A stretch of DNA of 52,518 nucleotides from Candidatus Pacearchaeota archaeon (GTDB lineage: Archaea; Nanobdellota; Nanobdellia; Pacearchaeales; GW2011-AR1): the NCBI GenBank assembly GCA_018303885.1, contig JAGVXG010000008.1, positions 1-52,518 of the forward strand. Reading direction: 5' to 3'. A program made the translations under genes and the position numbers. The first letter of the stretch is position 1, and each line of letters starts with the position of its first letter. Shown piece after piece: positions 19,636 to 29,352 of this stretch. The notes under the pieces are model-generated. The model searched no databases. It saw only the letters and a program-made list of their open reading frames with translations, and was not told the origin of the DNA.

Positions 19636-21045
19636 ATGTATAATCCAAAAATAGGAATTGGTAATAAATATTTTAATAATAGCCGAGATAATTTAACTAT
19701 TAACAACAAAAACTCCGCTATATTATCTTTAAAATTATTTTTACTATTAGCAATCTTTTTTGTTTCTTTGTCTCTCATTTCAGCCGCAGAAATAAACTTT
19801 ATAAGAGCAGAAAATTCCTCTGGTTTCAGCCAAGGCGAAGCTTTGATAGCAAAGCTTTCTGGAAATTTTATTGACAAGCCAACAAGCAATAATGTCTTTT
19901 TTTATCGCGGGCATGTGCGAATTCCTATGGTTTACGAAATTTCAGAGATGAATGATGATTTTTACATTTATGCATTACTCATTGGAAAAAGCCAAGGAAA
20001 TTACTCTTTAGCTTTAGAAAATGTAAGATACATGACTGGAGCACAGGAAAGTGAAGAAGATATCGTAAAAAACTTCACAATCAATGAAAATATTTCTGAT
20101 TTCTCTATAGAACCTGGATTTGTAATTAATGACACTGATTTTTCGATTGAAGTTCAGAATTTGCAAAATAATCAAATTACAATAAATATCGATACCAGTG
20201 ACAACCTTTTAGTTCAAGATTCTGTAAATGTCAATTCAGGCGAGATAAAAGAAATAAGCTTTCAGCTAAAAAATCAAGAGAAATCGTTTTCAGAACAAAT
20301 AAAACTGAGCTCTGAAAAAACATCTTACACAATCCCTATTTTTATAACTTCAAATTTAACTAGTGGAGAAGAAATAAATAATTCTGGAACAACTAATGGC
20401 GGAACAAACAATTCTGGAACAACTAACGGGGAAACAACCCCTGGATCAGAACCAGGCACTAGCTTCAAATTCGAGCCAGGTATTGTTAGAGTTTCAATGG
20501 CTACAGACTCAAAATCCAAGAGAATTATTTACATTATGAATACCGGAGAAACAGAAATAAAAGATATGGTTTTTTTCGTCCCATTAACGCTAAGCCCTTA
20601 TGTCACCATAACTTCTTCTAAGAACATCAAAGTAAATTCTTCAGAGAAGGTTGAAATAACAATAGAGTCAGACACAGAAGAAAAGCTTGTCGAGGGAGAG
20701 ATAAGTGCAGAATCAGAGAATTTCACGTCTGATTTCAAACTCATTCTAAATTTTACCAAAGATTACACGCCACCAGAAGACGAACAAGGCAAAGAGGTGG
20801 TGATTGTGACAACATGTGTTCAGTTGAAAGGAACAGTTTGCACTGAAAACTATAAATGCAGCGGAGAAACTGCAGACACAAAAGATGGCGTTTGCTGTAT
20901 TCAACCAGCAACGTGTCAAGAAGTTAAAAAAAGCTCAACAGGAAAAATAATAGGATGGTTATTAGTGGTCTTTGTGGTTTTGCTTTTATTCTGGTTCTTT
21001 AAAAGATATAAAAAAGTAAAACCCCAAATTAAATTCCCTAAGTAG
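19636..21045 (+). CDS. Secreted/membrane-anchored surface protein
   Basis: N-terminal hydrophobic segment, NSGTTNGG repeats, C-terminal TM IIGWLLVVFVVLLLFWFFKRYKK. Confidence 0.6.
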   Translation: MYNPKIGIGNKYFNNSRDNLTINNKNSAILSLKLFLLLAIFFVSLSLISAAEINFIRAENSSGFSQGEALIAKLSGNFIDKPTSNNVFFYRGHVRIPMVYEISEMNDDFYIYALLIGKSQGNYSLALENVRYMTGAQESEEDIVKNFTINENISDFSIEPGFVINDTDFSIEVQNLQNNQITINIDTSDNLLVQDSVNVNSGEIKEISFQLKNQEKSFSEQIKLSSEKTSYTIPIFITSNLTSGEEINNSGTTNGGTNNSGTTNGETTPGSEPGTSFKFEPGIVRVSMATDSKSKRIIYIMNTGETEIKDMVFFVPLTLSPYVTITSSKNIKVNSSEKVEITIESDTEEKLVEGEISAESENFTSDFKLILNFTKDYTPPEDEQGKEVVIVTTCVQLKGTVCTENYKCSGETADTKDGVCCIQPATCQEVKKSSTGKIIGWLLVVFVVLLLFWFFKRYKKVKPQIKFPK

Positions 21046-21102
21046 AGGTAAGATACTTTTAACCTCATAAATACTTATAAATAATTTTTGTCTATTTCTT
21101 AA

Positions 21103-21429
21103 ATGGGAATTGAAAGATTCTTAAGATTAAGCAAAAAAGAAATAGAAAGACGCATTGAAGAAGAAAGAAGGAAAATCCCAAAAACTCTTGGAACAGAATA
21201 TTTAGAGCAAAGACTTATGAGATTTAAAAGCCCGGAATGGCAATTTTTAGATTATCATGCTCATTACAACCCAGATTTATTAGCCCAAGCTTTAGAACAA
21301 TATTCTTGTTATGATGGTAATGAAGTTAAGGCAGCAATAATTGAAAGTTTAAGAGAAAAATATATCTTAGCAGAATTATTAACAGAACAAAAAATCCTTA
21401 AAGCAAATAGAATTATCGCTTCTTCTTAG
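21103..21429 (+). CDS. Hypothetical protein
   Basis: 108 aa ORF, charged N-terminus. Confidence 0.5.
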   Translation: MGIERFLRLSKKEIERRIEEERRKIPKTLGTEYLEQRLMRFKSPEWQFLDYHAHYNPDLLAQALEQYSCYDGNEVKAAIIESLREKYILAELLTEQKILKANRIIASS

Positions 21430-21928
21430 CCTTTCCCTTTGCTTTCTTTTTCACTGGTTTTTCTTCTTGCATTGGCACTTGAGGTCTCGGCATCAAATCC
21501 TGAATGTTTCCGCCAAGTTCTTCAATTTTTTTCAATAATATGATTTTTTCGTTCTGCATGATTCTCGCAATCTCGTCATACGCGTGTAAACGCCTAGTAA
21601 GTTCATTTAGTATGTCATTCCAGCTGTTATTCGAAATTGCAATAATCTCAGGAGAAATAATCTCGAGATGTGCCGGCATATACTTGAAAAGAAGTATAGC
21701 TAGATTCAAAACCTCGTCAATCTCTACTTCAACCTCTGCAAAAGTTGTGTAAAAATCTTTCTGGTCTTTCATAAAAGTCGGCTCTTTTATGTCTTTCATT
21801 TTTACCTTAACACCCTTTTCCTTGTCTATTTCTTCTATCAGTTTTTCCAGGCTTTCTATAAGATGTTTTGGAGGCCTGCCTATTACGTCAAAAATCATAA
21901 TTACCCTTATTTTTGTATCATCTGTCAT
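21413..21928 (-). CDS. Conserved hypothetical protein with Lys-rich tail
   Basis: 171 aa, alpha-beta N-domain, tail KKKAKGKAKKKR. Confidence 0.55.
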   Translation of the reverse strand: MTDDTKIRVIMIFDVIGRPPKHLIESLEKLIEEIDKEKGVKVKMKDIKEPTFMKDQKDFYTTFAEVEVEIDEVLNLAILLFKYMPAHLEIISPEIIAISNNSWNDILNELTRRLHAYDEIARIMQNEKIILLKKIEELGGNIQDLMPRPQVPMQEEKPVKKKAKGKAKKKR

Positions 21929-21948
21929 TTGAACACCTTTATTTTTGC

Positions 21949-22518
21949 TTACCTAAACTCGTTTTTATACCTCTTTCTTTTTATTATAAACAAAACAGCA
22001 ATCAAAACACAAAAAACCGCAAATCCCCAGAGAGCGATGTTTTTCTGTAAACCTTTGGCTTCATCTGTTTTTATAACTTTTGGATTCAATGGATTTAATA
22101 CTATTGTTTCTTTTTCTACTTCCTGATTAGATGATAAATTGTTAATAGTTGGCTCTTCTATTTCAGATCTATTTTCATTATTGGTGCTGTTATTTGCATC
22201 ATCTTTATTTTTTTCTTTCAAATCTTTTTCTGTACCACTATCTTCATTTTCTTCGTCTTCAACACAAGCCAATCCTTGAGTTTTTATGTTACTAAGAGTT
22301 ACTTCTCCTATTCCTTTAACTTTTATTAAATCGTCAACAGAACTAAATGGCCTTGAATTTATTATTTCTTGTGCTTTTGCAGGACCTATTCCAGTTAGTT
22401 TATCAAGTTCTTCCAAAGAAGCAGAATTTATGTCGACTTGCCCTTCTTCACAAATAGCAGAGATAAATTGGACAAAAGAGATAATAGCCAATATCAATAA
22501 CAAAACCTTTCTCTCCAT
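21949..22518 (-). CDS. ComEA-like secreted helix-hairpin-helix protein with C-terminal TM anchor
   Basis: DINSASLEELDKLTGIGPAKAQEIINSRPFSSVDDLIKVKGIGEVTLSNIK. Confidence 0.8.
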   Translation of the reverse strand: MERKVLLLILAIISFVQFISAICEEGQVDINSASLEELDKLTGIGPAKAQEIINSRPFSSVDDLIKVKGIGEVTLSNIKTQGLACVEDEENEDSGTEKDLKEKNKDDANNSTNNENRSEIEEPTINNLSSNQEVEKETIVLNPLNPKVIKTDEAKGLQKNIALWGFAVFCVLIAVLFIIKRKRYKNEFR

Positions 22519-22577
22519 AAATTACTTATACAAAATAAGATTATAAGATTTATTGCTTCAGAATATAGCAATTAAAC

Positions 22578-23003
22578 CTACTCTTTGTCTTTGAATTCTA
22601 TAAATTCAATTTCTCCGCGTTTTTTCCCTTTTTTTGCTACTAAAATCCTTGAAAAAATCCTATTTTCAATTAGCCAATGACACATCCCTCTTTCAACTTT
22701 ATCCAGATAGCCGTTTCCTTTTGCCTCTAAGCCAATGACCTCATAATTTCCATTTGCAACTTTTTTAAAGCAAATAAAATCAGGAAATCCTACTCCGATT
22801 CCAAGAACTTTTAGAAAAGGATTGTATTTTCTTTTAGCAGGAACCAGCTTTCCAGTTTTACCTTTAGCTTCATAGTCAACAGTATTCATCCATTTGCTTA
22901 CTGTCCAGCCCATTTTTTCAATTTCAGATCTTACCTTAGCTTCAAACCTCGTTCCCGCAGCCCTATTCTTCCTGCCCTGTTCTCTCTTTTTTCTAGTTGG
23001 CAT
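22578..23003 (-). CDS. Nuclease-like protein (VRR-NUC/Hjc-type fold)
   Basis: GTRFEAKVRSEIEKMGW...GVGFPDFICFKK...VIGLEAKGNG (E..D..ExK pattern). Confidence 0.6.
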   Translation of the reverse strand: MPTRKKREQGRKNRAAGTRFEAKVRSEIEKMGWTVSKWMNTVDYEAKGKTGKLVPAKRKYNPFLKVLGIGVGFPDFICFKKVANGNYEVIGLEAKGNGYLDKVERGMCHWLIENRIFSRILVAKKGKKRGEIEFIEFKDKE

Positions 23004-23040
23004 GACTTGTAAAATAAGAAGCAGTTTTTATATTTTAAGA

Positions 23041-23427
23041 TTAGCCTTCTTTTATTAATTCCTCTAAATGGCTATTTGGGACATTATCTCCCTCTGATAT
23101 TGGAATCTTAGAATCATCCAGCTCCTTTTTTCCATTTGCCCAGTAATACCAATTTTGTAGCTCGTGTACATGTTTTATCCAAGAAGGAAATTCAAAATTT
23201 ACATTTAATAGCTCTTTCCACTTTCTGTTTAATGGAATTGGTGTTAAATCCTCTAAACTAGCATACTCTTCCTCCAATGATTCAGAATCAGGATAGTCTA
23301 CTAAATAAGAGATTTGTCCAGAGCCTAAAGCTTTAACTTTTATTATAGCAATATCAAATTCCCTACATCCTACTTGTAATTGGGTTAGAATATAGTTATT
23401 AGGTCTTAACTCATCGTGACTAATCAT
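23041..23427 (-). CDS. Hypothetical protein
   Basis: 128 aa ORF. Confidence 0.4.
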   Translation of the reverse strand: MISHDELRPNNYILTQLQVGCREFDIAIIKVKALGSGQISYLVDYPDSESLEEEYASLEDLTPIPLNRKWKELLNVNFEFPSWIKHVHELQNWYYWANGKKELDDSKIPISEGDNVPNSHLEELIKEG

Positions 23428-23487
23428 AAAAAATCTTGATTTTCTTTGTTTAAAACTTTTTATATACTCTGTTTTATCCTTAATAAG

Positions 23488-24075
23488 TTACTTTCTTTTT
23501 TTCATAACAAAAATAGCTAAAAAAGCCCCGATTGCGTTTGCTATTAAATCAAGAGCAGTATTGTAATATCCTCCGACGTTGACTTCTGTAATGCTTACTG
23601 TTGCAATGAATTCAACAATTTCATTAACTGCTCCAAGTCCCATGCTAATCAAGGCAGAGAGAATGTAAACTAAAGTCCAATTAGGTTTTGTTTTTATCTG
23701 CCCTTGGATTAAATGAAAAGCAACTAAAGCCGTAACAAAGAAGCCGAACACATGGACTAATTGGTCAAATTTCAAAACAAAAGTGTCTCCAATATCAAAT
23801 AAGTGAATAATTTGGAAATTATATAGAACATTTCCATTGACAATTAAACCGCCGCCTGACATATGCAACAATCCCCAGATAGACAATCCCCATAAAATCA
23901 GATAATCGAATTTGCTTCTTTCAAGTGTGAAAAATATCAAAGCAAAAAAGAAAAGCAAAACAAGAATATACCACAAAAACTCATAATTCTTTATGCTAAT
24001 ATAATAAATTGAGTAAATTAGAACATAAGCAAGTGTGAATAATAAAATCAACCAATGCCCTCTTTTTAGTTTCAT
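23488..24075 (-). CDS. DUF2238/YjdF-like membrane protein
   Basis: Multiple TM; FDQLVHVFGFFVTALVAF and GLGAVNEIVEFIATV motifs. Confidence 0.65.
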   Translation of the reverse strand: MKLKRGHWLILLFTLAYVLIYSIYYISIKNYEFLWYILVLLFFFALIFFTLERSKFDYLILWGLSIWGLLHMSGGGLIVNGNVLYNFQIIHLFDIGDTFVLKFDQLVHVFGFFVTALVAFHLIQGQIKTKPNWTLVYILSALISMGLGAVNEIVEFIATVSITEVNVGGYYNTALDLIANAIGAFLAIFVMKKRK

Positions 24076-24097
24076 GATATCAGAAACAAAATATTAT

Positions 24098-24283
24098 TTA
24101 TAAATCCCGTGCTTGTAGCGTCTTGCGCCCGTTTTCCTTGGCTCTTTTTATCCCATCAAGCAAAATCTCTTCAACCTTTCTTTCCAGCGCCAAGGCAACT
24201 TCATCTGCAATGCTGGAAATTGCGCCTTCTTTATCCAAGTCCTTGACAGTTTTTCTTATGTTTGATTTAACGATGAGGGGCAT
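24098..24283 (-). CDS. Short archaeal histone-like protein
   Basis: VKSNIRKTVKDLDKEGAISSIADEVALALERKVEEILLDGIKRAKENGRKTLQARDL. Confidence 0.7.
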   Translation of the reverse strand: MPLIVKSNIRKTVKDLDKEGAISSIADEVALALERKVEEILLDGIKRAKENGRKTLQARDL

Positions 24284-24305
24284 TACTTATCATAGAAAAA
24301 ATCCT

Positions 24306-24563
24306 TTAAATTTCTTTTCCTCTTTCGATAGCTTTTTTCAGTTTTGGACTGGAGTTATAAATCCAAAGTATTCCCCTATGCCCCTCCATTATCTTTCCCT
24401 GTTTCTTAAAATAATCAAGAATAATATTAAGTGTTTTATAAGTAATTTTTTTAGACGTTTTTGCTTTAAGTTCTTCCTTAGTCATTACTATTTCGGCATT
24501 CTTCAACATTCTTTCTACCATTAAAAATGTTTTAAGACTTGGGTAATCTATTATATTATTCAT
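24306..24563 (-). CDS. Small winged-helix-like protein
   Basis: 85 aa; TKEELKAKTSKKITYKTLNIILDYFKKQGKI. Confidence 0.45.
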   Translation of the reverse strand: MNNIIDYPSLKTFLMVERMLKNAEIVMTKEELKAKTSKKITYKTLNIILDYFKKQGKIMEGHRGILWIYNSSPKLKKAIERGKEI

Positions 24564-24574
24564 TTTGTATACTA

Positions 24575-25162
24575 TTAACTCAACCCAACTTCGTCTTTTA
24601 TATTTTTAATTCCTTCTATTGCAATTGAAAAAAATTCGTCAAGTGTTAAACCAAGAGCCTCAGCTTCCATTATAATATTTCTTTCAATTTTCGCTGCAAA
24701 AGTTTTGTCTTTAAATTTCTTTTTCAATCCAGAAGCTTCCATATCACTAATTCTACTGTCGCGCATTAAAGCATACGCGTGAACTAATCCCGTAATTGTT
24801 TCAGAAGAAGCTAAAGCGTATTCAATCTTTTGTGTTCGTGTTTTATCCGCTAAATGAGGCAGTTCATGAAATCCATAACCATGGCTTAAAATGGTTTCAA
24901 TAAATTCGTCGTCAAAACCAGCTTCTTTTAAAATTTCAGGAGCTTTTGTTAAATGCGTTTCAACATTATCTTTTGTGATCCCCCAGTCTACATCATGCAA
25001 CAAACCAAGCATTGCCCAATAATCTTCGTCTTCTCCTAGTTTTTTTGCCAGCTGCCTCATGACTGCTTCGCTTTCTAGATAGTGAATTAGGTCTTGGGGA
25101 TGAGAATTATATTTCTTAATAAGTTCTAATGCTTGTTCGCGTGTTATTGGAAGAGAAGTCAT
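24575..25162 (-). CDS. HD-domain phosphohydrolase
   Basis: DLIHYLESEAVMRQLAKKLGEDEDYWAMLGLLHDVDW. Confidence 0.8.
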   Translation of the reverse strand: MTSLPITREQALELIKKYNSHPQDLIHYLESEAVMRQLAKKLGEDEDYWAMLGLLHDVDWGITKDNVETHLTKAPEILKEAGFDDEFIETILSHGYGFHELPHLADKTRTQKIEYALASSETITGLVHAYALMRDSRISDMEASGLKKKFKDKTFAAKIERNIIMEAEALGLTLDEFFSIAIEGIKNIKDEVGLS

Positions 25163-25163
25163 T

Positions 25164-25559
25164 TTAATTTAAAATTATTTTTCTAATCTCATCTATTTGA
25201 GAAAAATGATTATCTTTAGTTATTAAAAGATGATTCCCTTCATAAACTTGAGCCGCAATTAATAAATCAGTTAAGGACAAGGATATCCCCCTTTTATCAT
25301 ACTTTGCTTTTAATTCTGCCAATATCTCTGCTGTTCTTCTTGTAGTATTTAAGTACGCAAATTCTTTTAAAAAATTTATAGTCTCTTCTTTATTTTTTGG
25401 GCTTCTCTTTAACGCGCCGATTATCACTTCAAAATAAGTTATAAATGTTATTCCTGCGGGCCCATAATGTTTTTTCTTTATCTTTTCCAGTTCTTCTATT
25501 ATCTTTTTATTTCTTCTTTCTAATTCAATTACTATAGAAGTGTCAAGAATGTTTGTCAT
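25164..25559 (-). CDS. VapC-like PIN-domain toxin
   Basis: NILDTSIVIELERR...SLTDLLIAAQVYEGNHLLITKDNHFSQI. Confidence 0.85.
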   Translation of the reverse strand: MTNILDTSIVIELERRNKKIIEELEKIKKKHYGPAGITFITYFEVIIGALKRSPKNKEETINFLKEFAYLNTTRRTAEILAELKAKYDKRGISLSLTDLLIAAQVYEGNHLLITKDNHFSQIDEIRKIILN

Positions 25560-25798
25560 ATCCTAAATCCATATTCTTTTCTTATTTTACTAACCACTTT
25601 TAACATGTCTTCAGCTTCTTCGTCAGTTAATATTTTTTTACCACTTAAGATTTTCTTCCAGCTTTCTTCGGTTTTTCTTTTGTATTCTTCTAACATCATT
25701 CTAAATAAATTACCCAATCTTATGTTATTTTTAGCCGCTAAACTCTTAAATTCCGCCCATGTTTCTTCATCTACTCCTTTAATTGTTTTTATTTCCAT
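25556..25798 (-). CDS. VapB-like antitoxin
   Basis: 80 aa, overlaps start of the PIN gene by 4 nt. Confidence 0.65.
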   Translation of the reverse strand: MEIKTIKGVDEETWAEFKSLAAKNNIRLGNLFRMMLEEYKRKTEESWKKILSGKKILTDEEAEDMLKVVSKIRKEYGFRI

Positions 25799-25837
25799 AA
25801 AGTAATACAGTAATACTAGTATTTAAATATTACTATT

Positions 25838-27283
25838 TCATTTTTCAGGTTTCATCAAAGGGAAAATAACTGTTTCCCTAATCGGTTTGTTTTCTAAGAA
25901 CGAAAAGAGCCTTTCAGAAACTCCAAAACCAAAAGCAGGAGGCATTCCATGCTTTAAAGCTTCAACATAATCCTTATCCATTCTTTGCGCTTCTTCATCA
26001 CCTTGTTCTCTTAATTTTTTTTGGTATTCAAACCTGTTCATTTGATCTAAAGGATCGTTCAATTCACTGAATCCTTTGCCTATTTCAGAGCCAGCTAAAA
26101 TAATTTGGAACCTTTCGACAACCCTTGGGTTTTTTTCTGATTTTTTTGCAAGAGGCTCTAATTCAACAGGCACATTAATCAAAAATCCAGGTCCAGAAAT
26201 CTTTTTTCTGCAGTATTTCCAAAGGTTGTCCATTGCCCTGTTGCGGTTTAAGCCCTTTTTATCATAATCAACTTTCAACTCTTTAAGTTTTTTTTCCATC
26301 TGGTTCAAATCCGCTTTTAAAACATCTATTCCCGTCATTTTTTTTATTATTGCAACATAATCATAGATTTCCCACTTTTTTGAAAAATCAACAGTAAACT
26401 CCCTTATCTTAAATTTTAAAGTTCCAAAAACATCTTTGGCAATTTTTTTATACATTTCCTCAACAAGCTTCATGCCATCATTGTAATCCGCATATGCCCA
26501 ATAAAATTCAACTTGTGTATAATCTTGCAAATGTTCTGCATCCATTCCTTCGTTTCTAAAAATCCTTCCTATTTCGAAAACTTTTGGATATCCAGCAACA
26601 ACGAGTCTTTTCAGCCACAATTCATCTGAAATTCGCAAATAAACATCAGTATTCAACGCGTTATGATGTGTGATGAATGGTTTTGCTTCTGCTCCCCCAG
26701 GAACATTCTCCAAAACAGGAGTATCTACTTCCAAAAACCCTTTATCAAGCAAAAATTCCCTGGTTGTTTGCCAGAACTTAGATTTTCTAACAAACATTTC
26801 TCTAATTTCAGGATTCATTGCTATGTCAAGATATCTTTTTCTTAGCCGATCATCTTCATCTTGCAAACCATGAAATTTTTCAGGCAAAGGCAAAACGCTT
26901 TTGCTTAGCATTTCAACCTTATCCACAAGAATTGAAATTTCTCCTGTTTTTGTCTTTATTACTTTGCCAAAAATACCAATTATATCCCCAGAATCAAAAA
27001 ACTTATCAAAGAATTCAAAAGTTTTTTTGGGCGTTTCTCCAGCCTGGAAAACAATTTGTATGTCGGAAGTTTCATCTCTAAGAACACAAAATGTAATCTT
27101 CCCCAAATTTCTTTTCCTTATCAGCCTGCCTGCAGTTATAACTTTTGCACCCAGCTTTGACTTTAAAGCCTGAAGGCAAGTATGCTTTTTATCGAATCTT
27201 GTCGGATAAGGATTTATTTCTGCTTTTCTTAGCTGTTCAAGTTTCCTCTTTCTTTCATCGGTTATCTGTTCTTCGCGCCCCAT
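25838..27283 (-). CDS. lysS: Lysyl-tRNA synthetase, class II
   Basis: OB-fold plus class II motifs; FEIGRIFRNEGMDAEHLQDYTQVEFYWAYADY; GFGFGVSERL-like motif 3. Confidence 0.9.
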   Translation of the reverse strand: MGREEQITDERKRKLEQLRKAEINPYPTRFDKKHTCLQALKSKLGAKVITAGRLIRKRNLGKITFCVLRDETSDIQIVFQAGETPKKTFEFFDKFFDSGDIIGIFGKVIKTKTGEISILVDKVEMLSKSVLPLPEKFHGLQDEDDRLRKRYLDIAMNPEIREMFVRKSKFWQTTREFLLDKGFLEVDTPVLENVPGGAEAKPFITHHNALNTDVYLRISDELWLKRLVVAGYPKVFEIGRIFRNEGMDAEHLQDYTQVEFYWAYADYNDGMKLVEEMYKKIAKDVFGTLKFKIREFTVDFSKKWEIYDYVAIIKKMTGIDVLKADLNQMEKKLKELKVDYDKKGLNRNRAMDNLWKYCRKKISGPGFLINVPVELEPLAKKSEKNPRVVERFQIILAGSEIGKGFSELNDPLDQMNRFEYQKKLREQGDEEAQRMDKDYVEALKHGMPPAFGFGVSERLFSFLENKPIRETVIFPLMKPEK

Positions 27284-27291
27284 TTTATAGA

Positions 27292-27567
27292 TTAAATATG
27301 CAATACTTTGAAGCTTTTAAAATCTTGGAACTTCTCATCTTTAACTTCAACATTTTTTATTTGAGAATGCTTTGGCCCCTTTTTTGCAAGTCCTATCATT
27401 TTATCAACGTCTTCTGGCTTTCCCTCAAGAAAAATTTCAATGCGTCCGTCTTCAAGATTTCTGACAAAACCTTTTACATCATATCTTTCTGCATTTTCTT
27501 TGATAAAAGCCCTGAAAAATACGCCTTGAACAACGCCGCCAATGTAAAGCCTCACCGATTTTTTCAT
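27292..27567 (-). CDS. acyP: Acylphosphatase
   Basis: VRLYIGGVVQGVFFRAFIKENAERYDVKGFVRNLEDGRIEIFLEG. Confidence 0.92.
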   Translation of the reverse strand: MKKSVRLYIGGVVQGVFFRAFIKENAERYDVKGFVRNLEDGRIEIFLEGKPEDVDKMIGLAKKGPKHSQIKNVEVKDEKFQDFKSFKVLHI

Positions 27568-27593
27568 AAAACAGGAAAAGAATTCAGGATTTA

Positions 27594-27974
27594 TTAAGTT
27601 TTATCTGGCTCTGATCTAGTTTGCTCTTCTAATTTACTTATACTTCTTTTGACTTTTCCCCTAACAAACTCTGTGGTTCCAACCATTAAAGTAGTTACCA
27701 ATCCTGCTGCAAGCCATTCTGGTTTCTCTGTCCAAAATCCATAAACAGAAATGCCCCCTGTTAATGTTAAACCCCCATAAGTTAAATATTTCATCTTTTC
27801 AATAGGCTTATTATTAAATTTTTTAGCCATATTTCTAATTGGATTTGGTGTATGTCTGTCTACAAATCTAGCAAAGGAATCAAATGCCCTGTACCCAAAA
27901 CCATAATTTTCTTCCATATTTTTATTTGAACTTACCCATTTAAAAACCTTCTTATAACCCAAACGTCTTCTCAA
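27594..27974 (-). CDS. Hypothetical membrane protein
   Basis: 126 aa, hydrophobic middle. Confidence 0.4.
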   Translation of the reverse strand: MRRRLGYKKVFKWVSSNKNMEENYGFGYRAFDSFARFVDRHTPNPIRNMAKKFNNKPIEKMKYLTYGGLTLTGGISVYGFWTEKPEWLAAGLVTTLMVGTTEFVRGKVKRSISKLEEQTRSEPDKT

Positions 27975-28224
27975 ATTCCCTCATTCTATGATATTGCAAC
28001 AGAAAATCCCTACCTTGTTTTGTTATAATTATCCTATTGCCTTTTTTTCCCATTTCTTTATCAACAAGTTTTTTACTCGTTAACTCCTCAAGATATGATT
28101 TCATCTGGTTATGCGATAAATTTGCCTTGTACATCAGATGCGTTGGTTTAATGCTTCCGTTTTTCTCTTGTATTATTGCCAGCATATCTGATATTATATC
28201 CATGCGGCCCCTTTTTCTTTCCAT
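27952..28224 (-). CDS. Winged-helix regulator
   Basis: [41 protein letters not shown]. Confidence 0.65.
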   Translation of the reverse strand: MERKRGRMDIISDMLAIIQEKNGSIKPTHLMYKANLSHNQMKSYLEELTSKKLVDKEMGKKGNRIIITKQGRDFLLQYHRMREFEKTFGL

Positions 28225-28897
28225 GTTTCAGTATTTTTATGACTAAAAACAACAAACCAACATAACTTATGAGTTCTATAGCGCTTGCCAAAACAAACAA
28301 AGCATCAATAGTGGAAAGAACAAATATAAGCTGGCTTAAGGCAAGCATTGAAAAAGCAATGATAAGTATTTTTGTATTAACAAACCTATTCTCCTTATAA
28401 ATTTCATAGTAATTTCCGATGATTAATATCAGAAGAATTAAAGAGGTTAGGTAATAAAGATAATAAAAGCTAGAACCAACAATTGCTGAAAGTAGAATAA
28501 AGTACAGCACAAGGAAGTAATCTCCAACAGATTTATGTTTTCTAGGAAGGCGATATATGATATAAAGTCCGCAAAGTGTTAAAAATCTCTGGAAGAAAAA
28601 ACCAGCATAGTAAAAAATGTCCACAGAATTGAGAATTTGGCTCGTGATTATTGCATTCCCTATTGCTTGAGTCGGTCCGATGTCATAGTATAAGACAAGT
28701 TTTGTAATAACTGCTGCTAATTGCGCAAGCGCAATCAGTCCGAAACCCCAACCAAGATAAAGGAAATTTCTATTTTTATTCATCTTATAGCTTCTAATGG
28801 CAAGAATGGAAAATATGATTAAAACTATAAAACTAAAGAATTCTATAAAAACATCTTTCCCCAAAAACCAATCAGGAGTGAGAACTATTTTCACCAT
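28148..28897 (-). CDS. Multi-TM membrane protein
   Basis: 249 aa, about seven hydrophobic segments; 77-nt overlap with wHTH ORF. Confidence 0.55.
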   Translation of the reverse strand: MVKIVLTPDWFLGKDVFIEFFSFIVLIIFSILAIRSYKMNKNRNFLYLGWGFGLIALAQLAAVITKLVLYYDIGPTQAIGNAIITSQILNSVDIFYYAGFFFQRFLTLCGLYIIYRLPRKHKSVGDYFLVLYFILLSAIVGSSFYYLYYLTSLILLILIIGNYYEIYKENRFVNTKILIIAFSMLALSQLIFVLSTIDALFVLASAIELISYVGLLFLVIKILKHGKKKGPHGYNIRYAGNNTREKRKH

Positions 28898-28919
28898 TTT
28901 AAGCTTATTCTTCCTTTAA

Positions 28920-29200
28920 AAAGCTTTTCGTTTAAAAAGCTTGTGGAGGCTTACTCTTTATAAGCCCTCTTTATCATTTTTTCACAACCGATTTATAAAG
29001 TGATTTCCTTGTTATTTCACCTAAAAACCTCAACTCTCTTTTCAACAATTCCCTTCAAGGAGGGAATTCGCATTCAGCCCCTTAATGGGGAACATTCACA
29101 ACAAAAAAAGAGCAAATGTAAAATTTGCTACGCTTTCCCATAAAAAGAATATGGTAAAAGAGCAAATGTAAAATTTGCTACGCTTTTCCATTTAAAAAAT
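28920..29200 (+). other. Hairpin-dense intergenic region with a ~51-bp spaced direct repeat of a stem-loop
   Basis: AGCAAAT-gta(a)-ATTTGCT stem-loop twice in aaagagcaaatgtaaaatttgctacgctttyccat; also AATTCCC..GGGAATT and CCCCttaaTGGGG. Confidence 0.6.
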
Positions 29201-29211
29201 GAAAAAAGAGC

Positions 29212-29352
29212 ATGAAAAAAATTTACCTTGAAGAAATTCCAACAAATACAAAAGAGGAAATCTCAATGCTTTACAATTTGGGCGTTGGATTGGAAGAACT
29301 TGAATATTTGATAGATGTTAAGTTTAATAAAGCTCTTTCAGAGTCCTCTTAA
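29212..29352 (+). CDS. Small ORF (46 aa)
   Basis: MKKIYLEEIPTNTKEEISMLYNLGVGLEELEYLIDVKFNKALSESS; below the ORF-track length cutoff; overlaps trmY 3' end convergently. Confidence 0.4.
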   Translation: MKKIYLEEIPTNTKEEISMLYNLGVGLEELEYLIDVKFNKALSESS

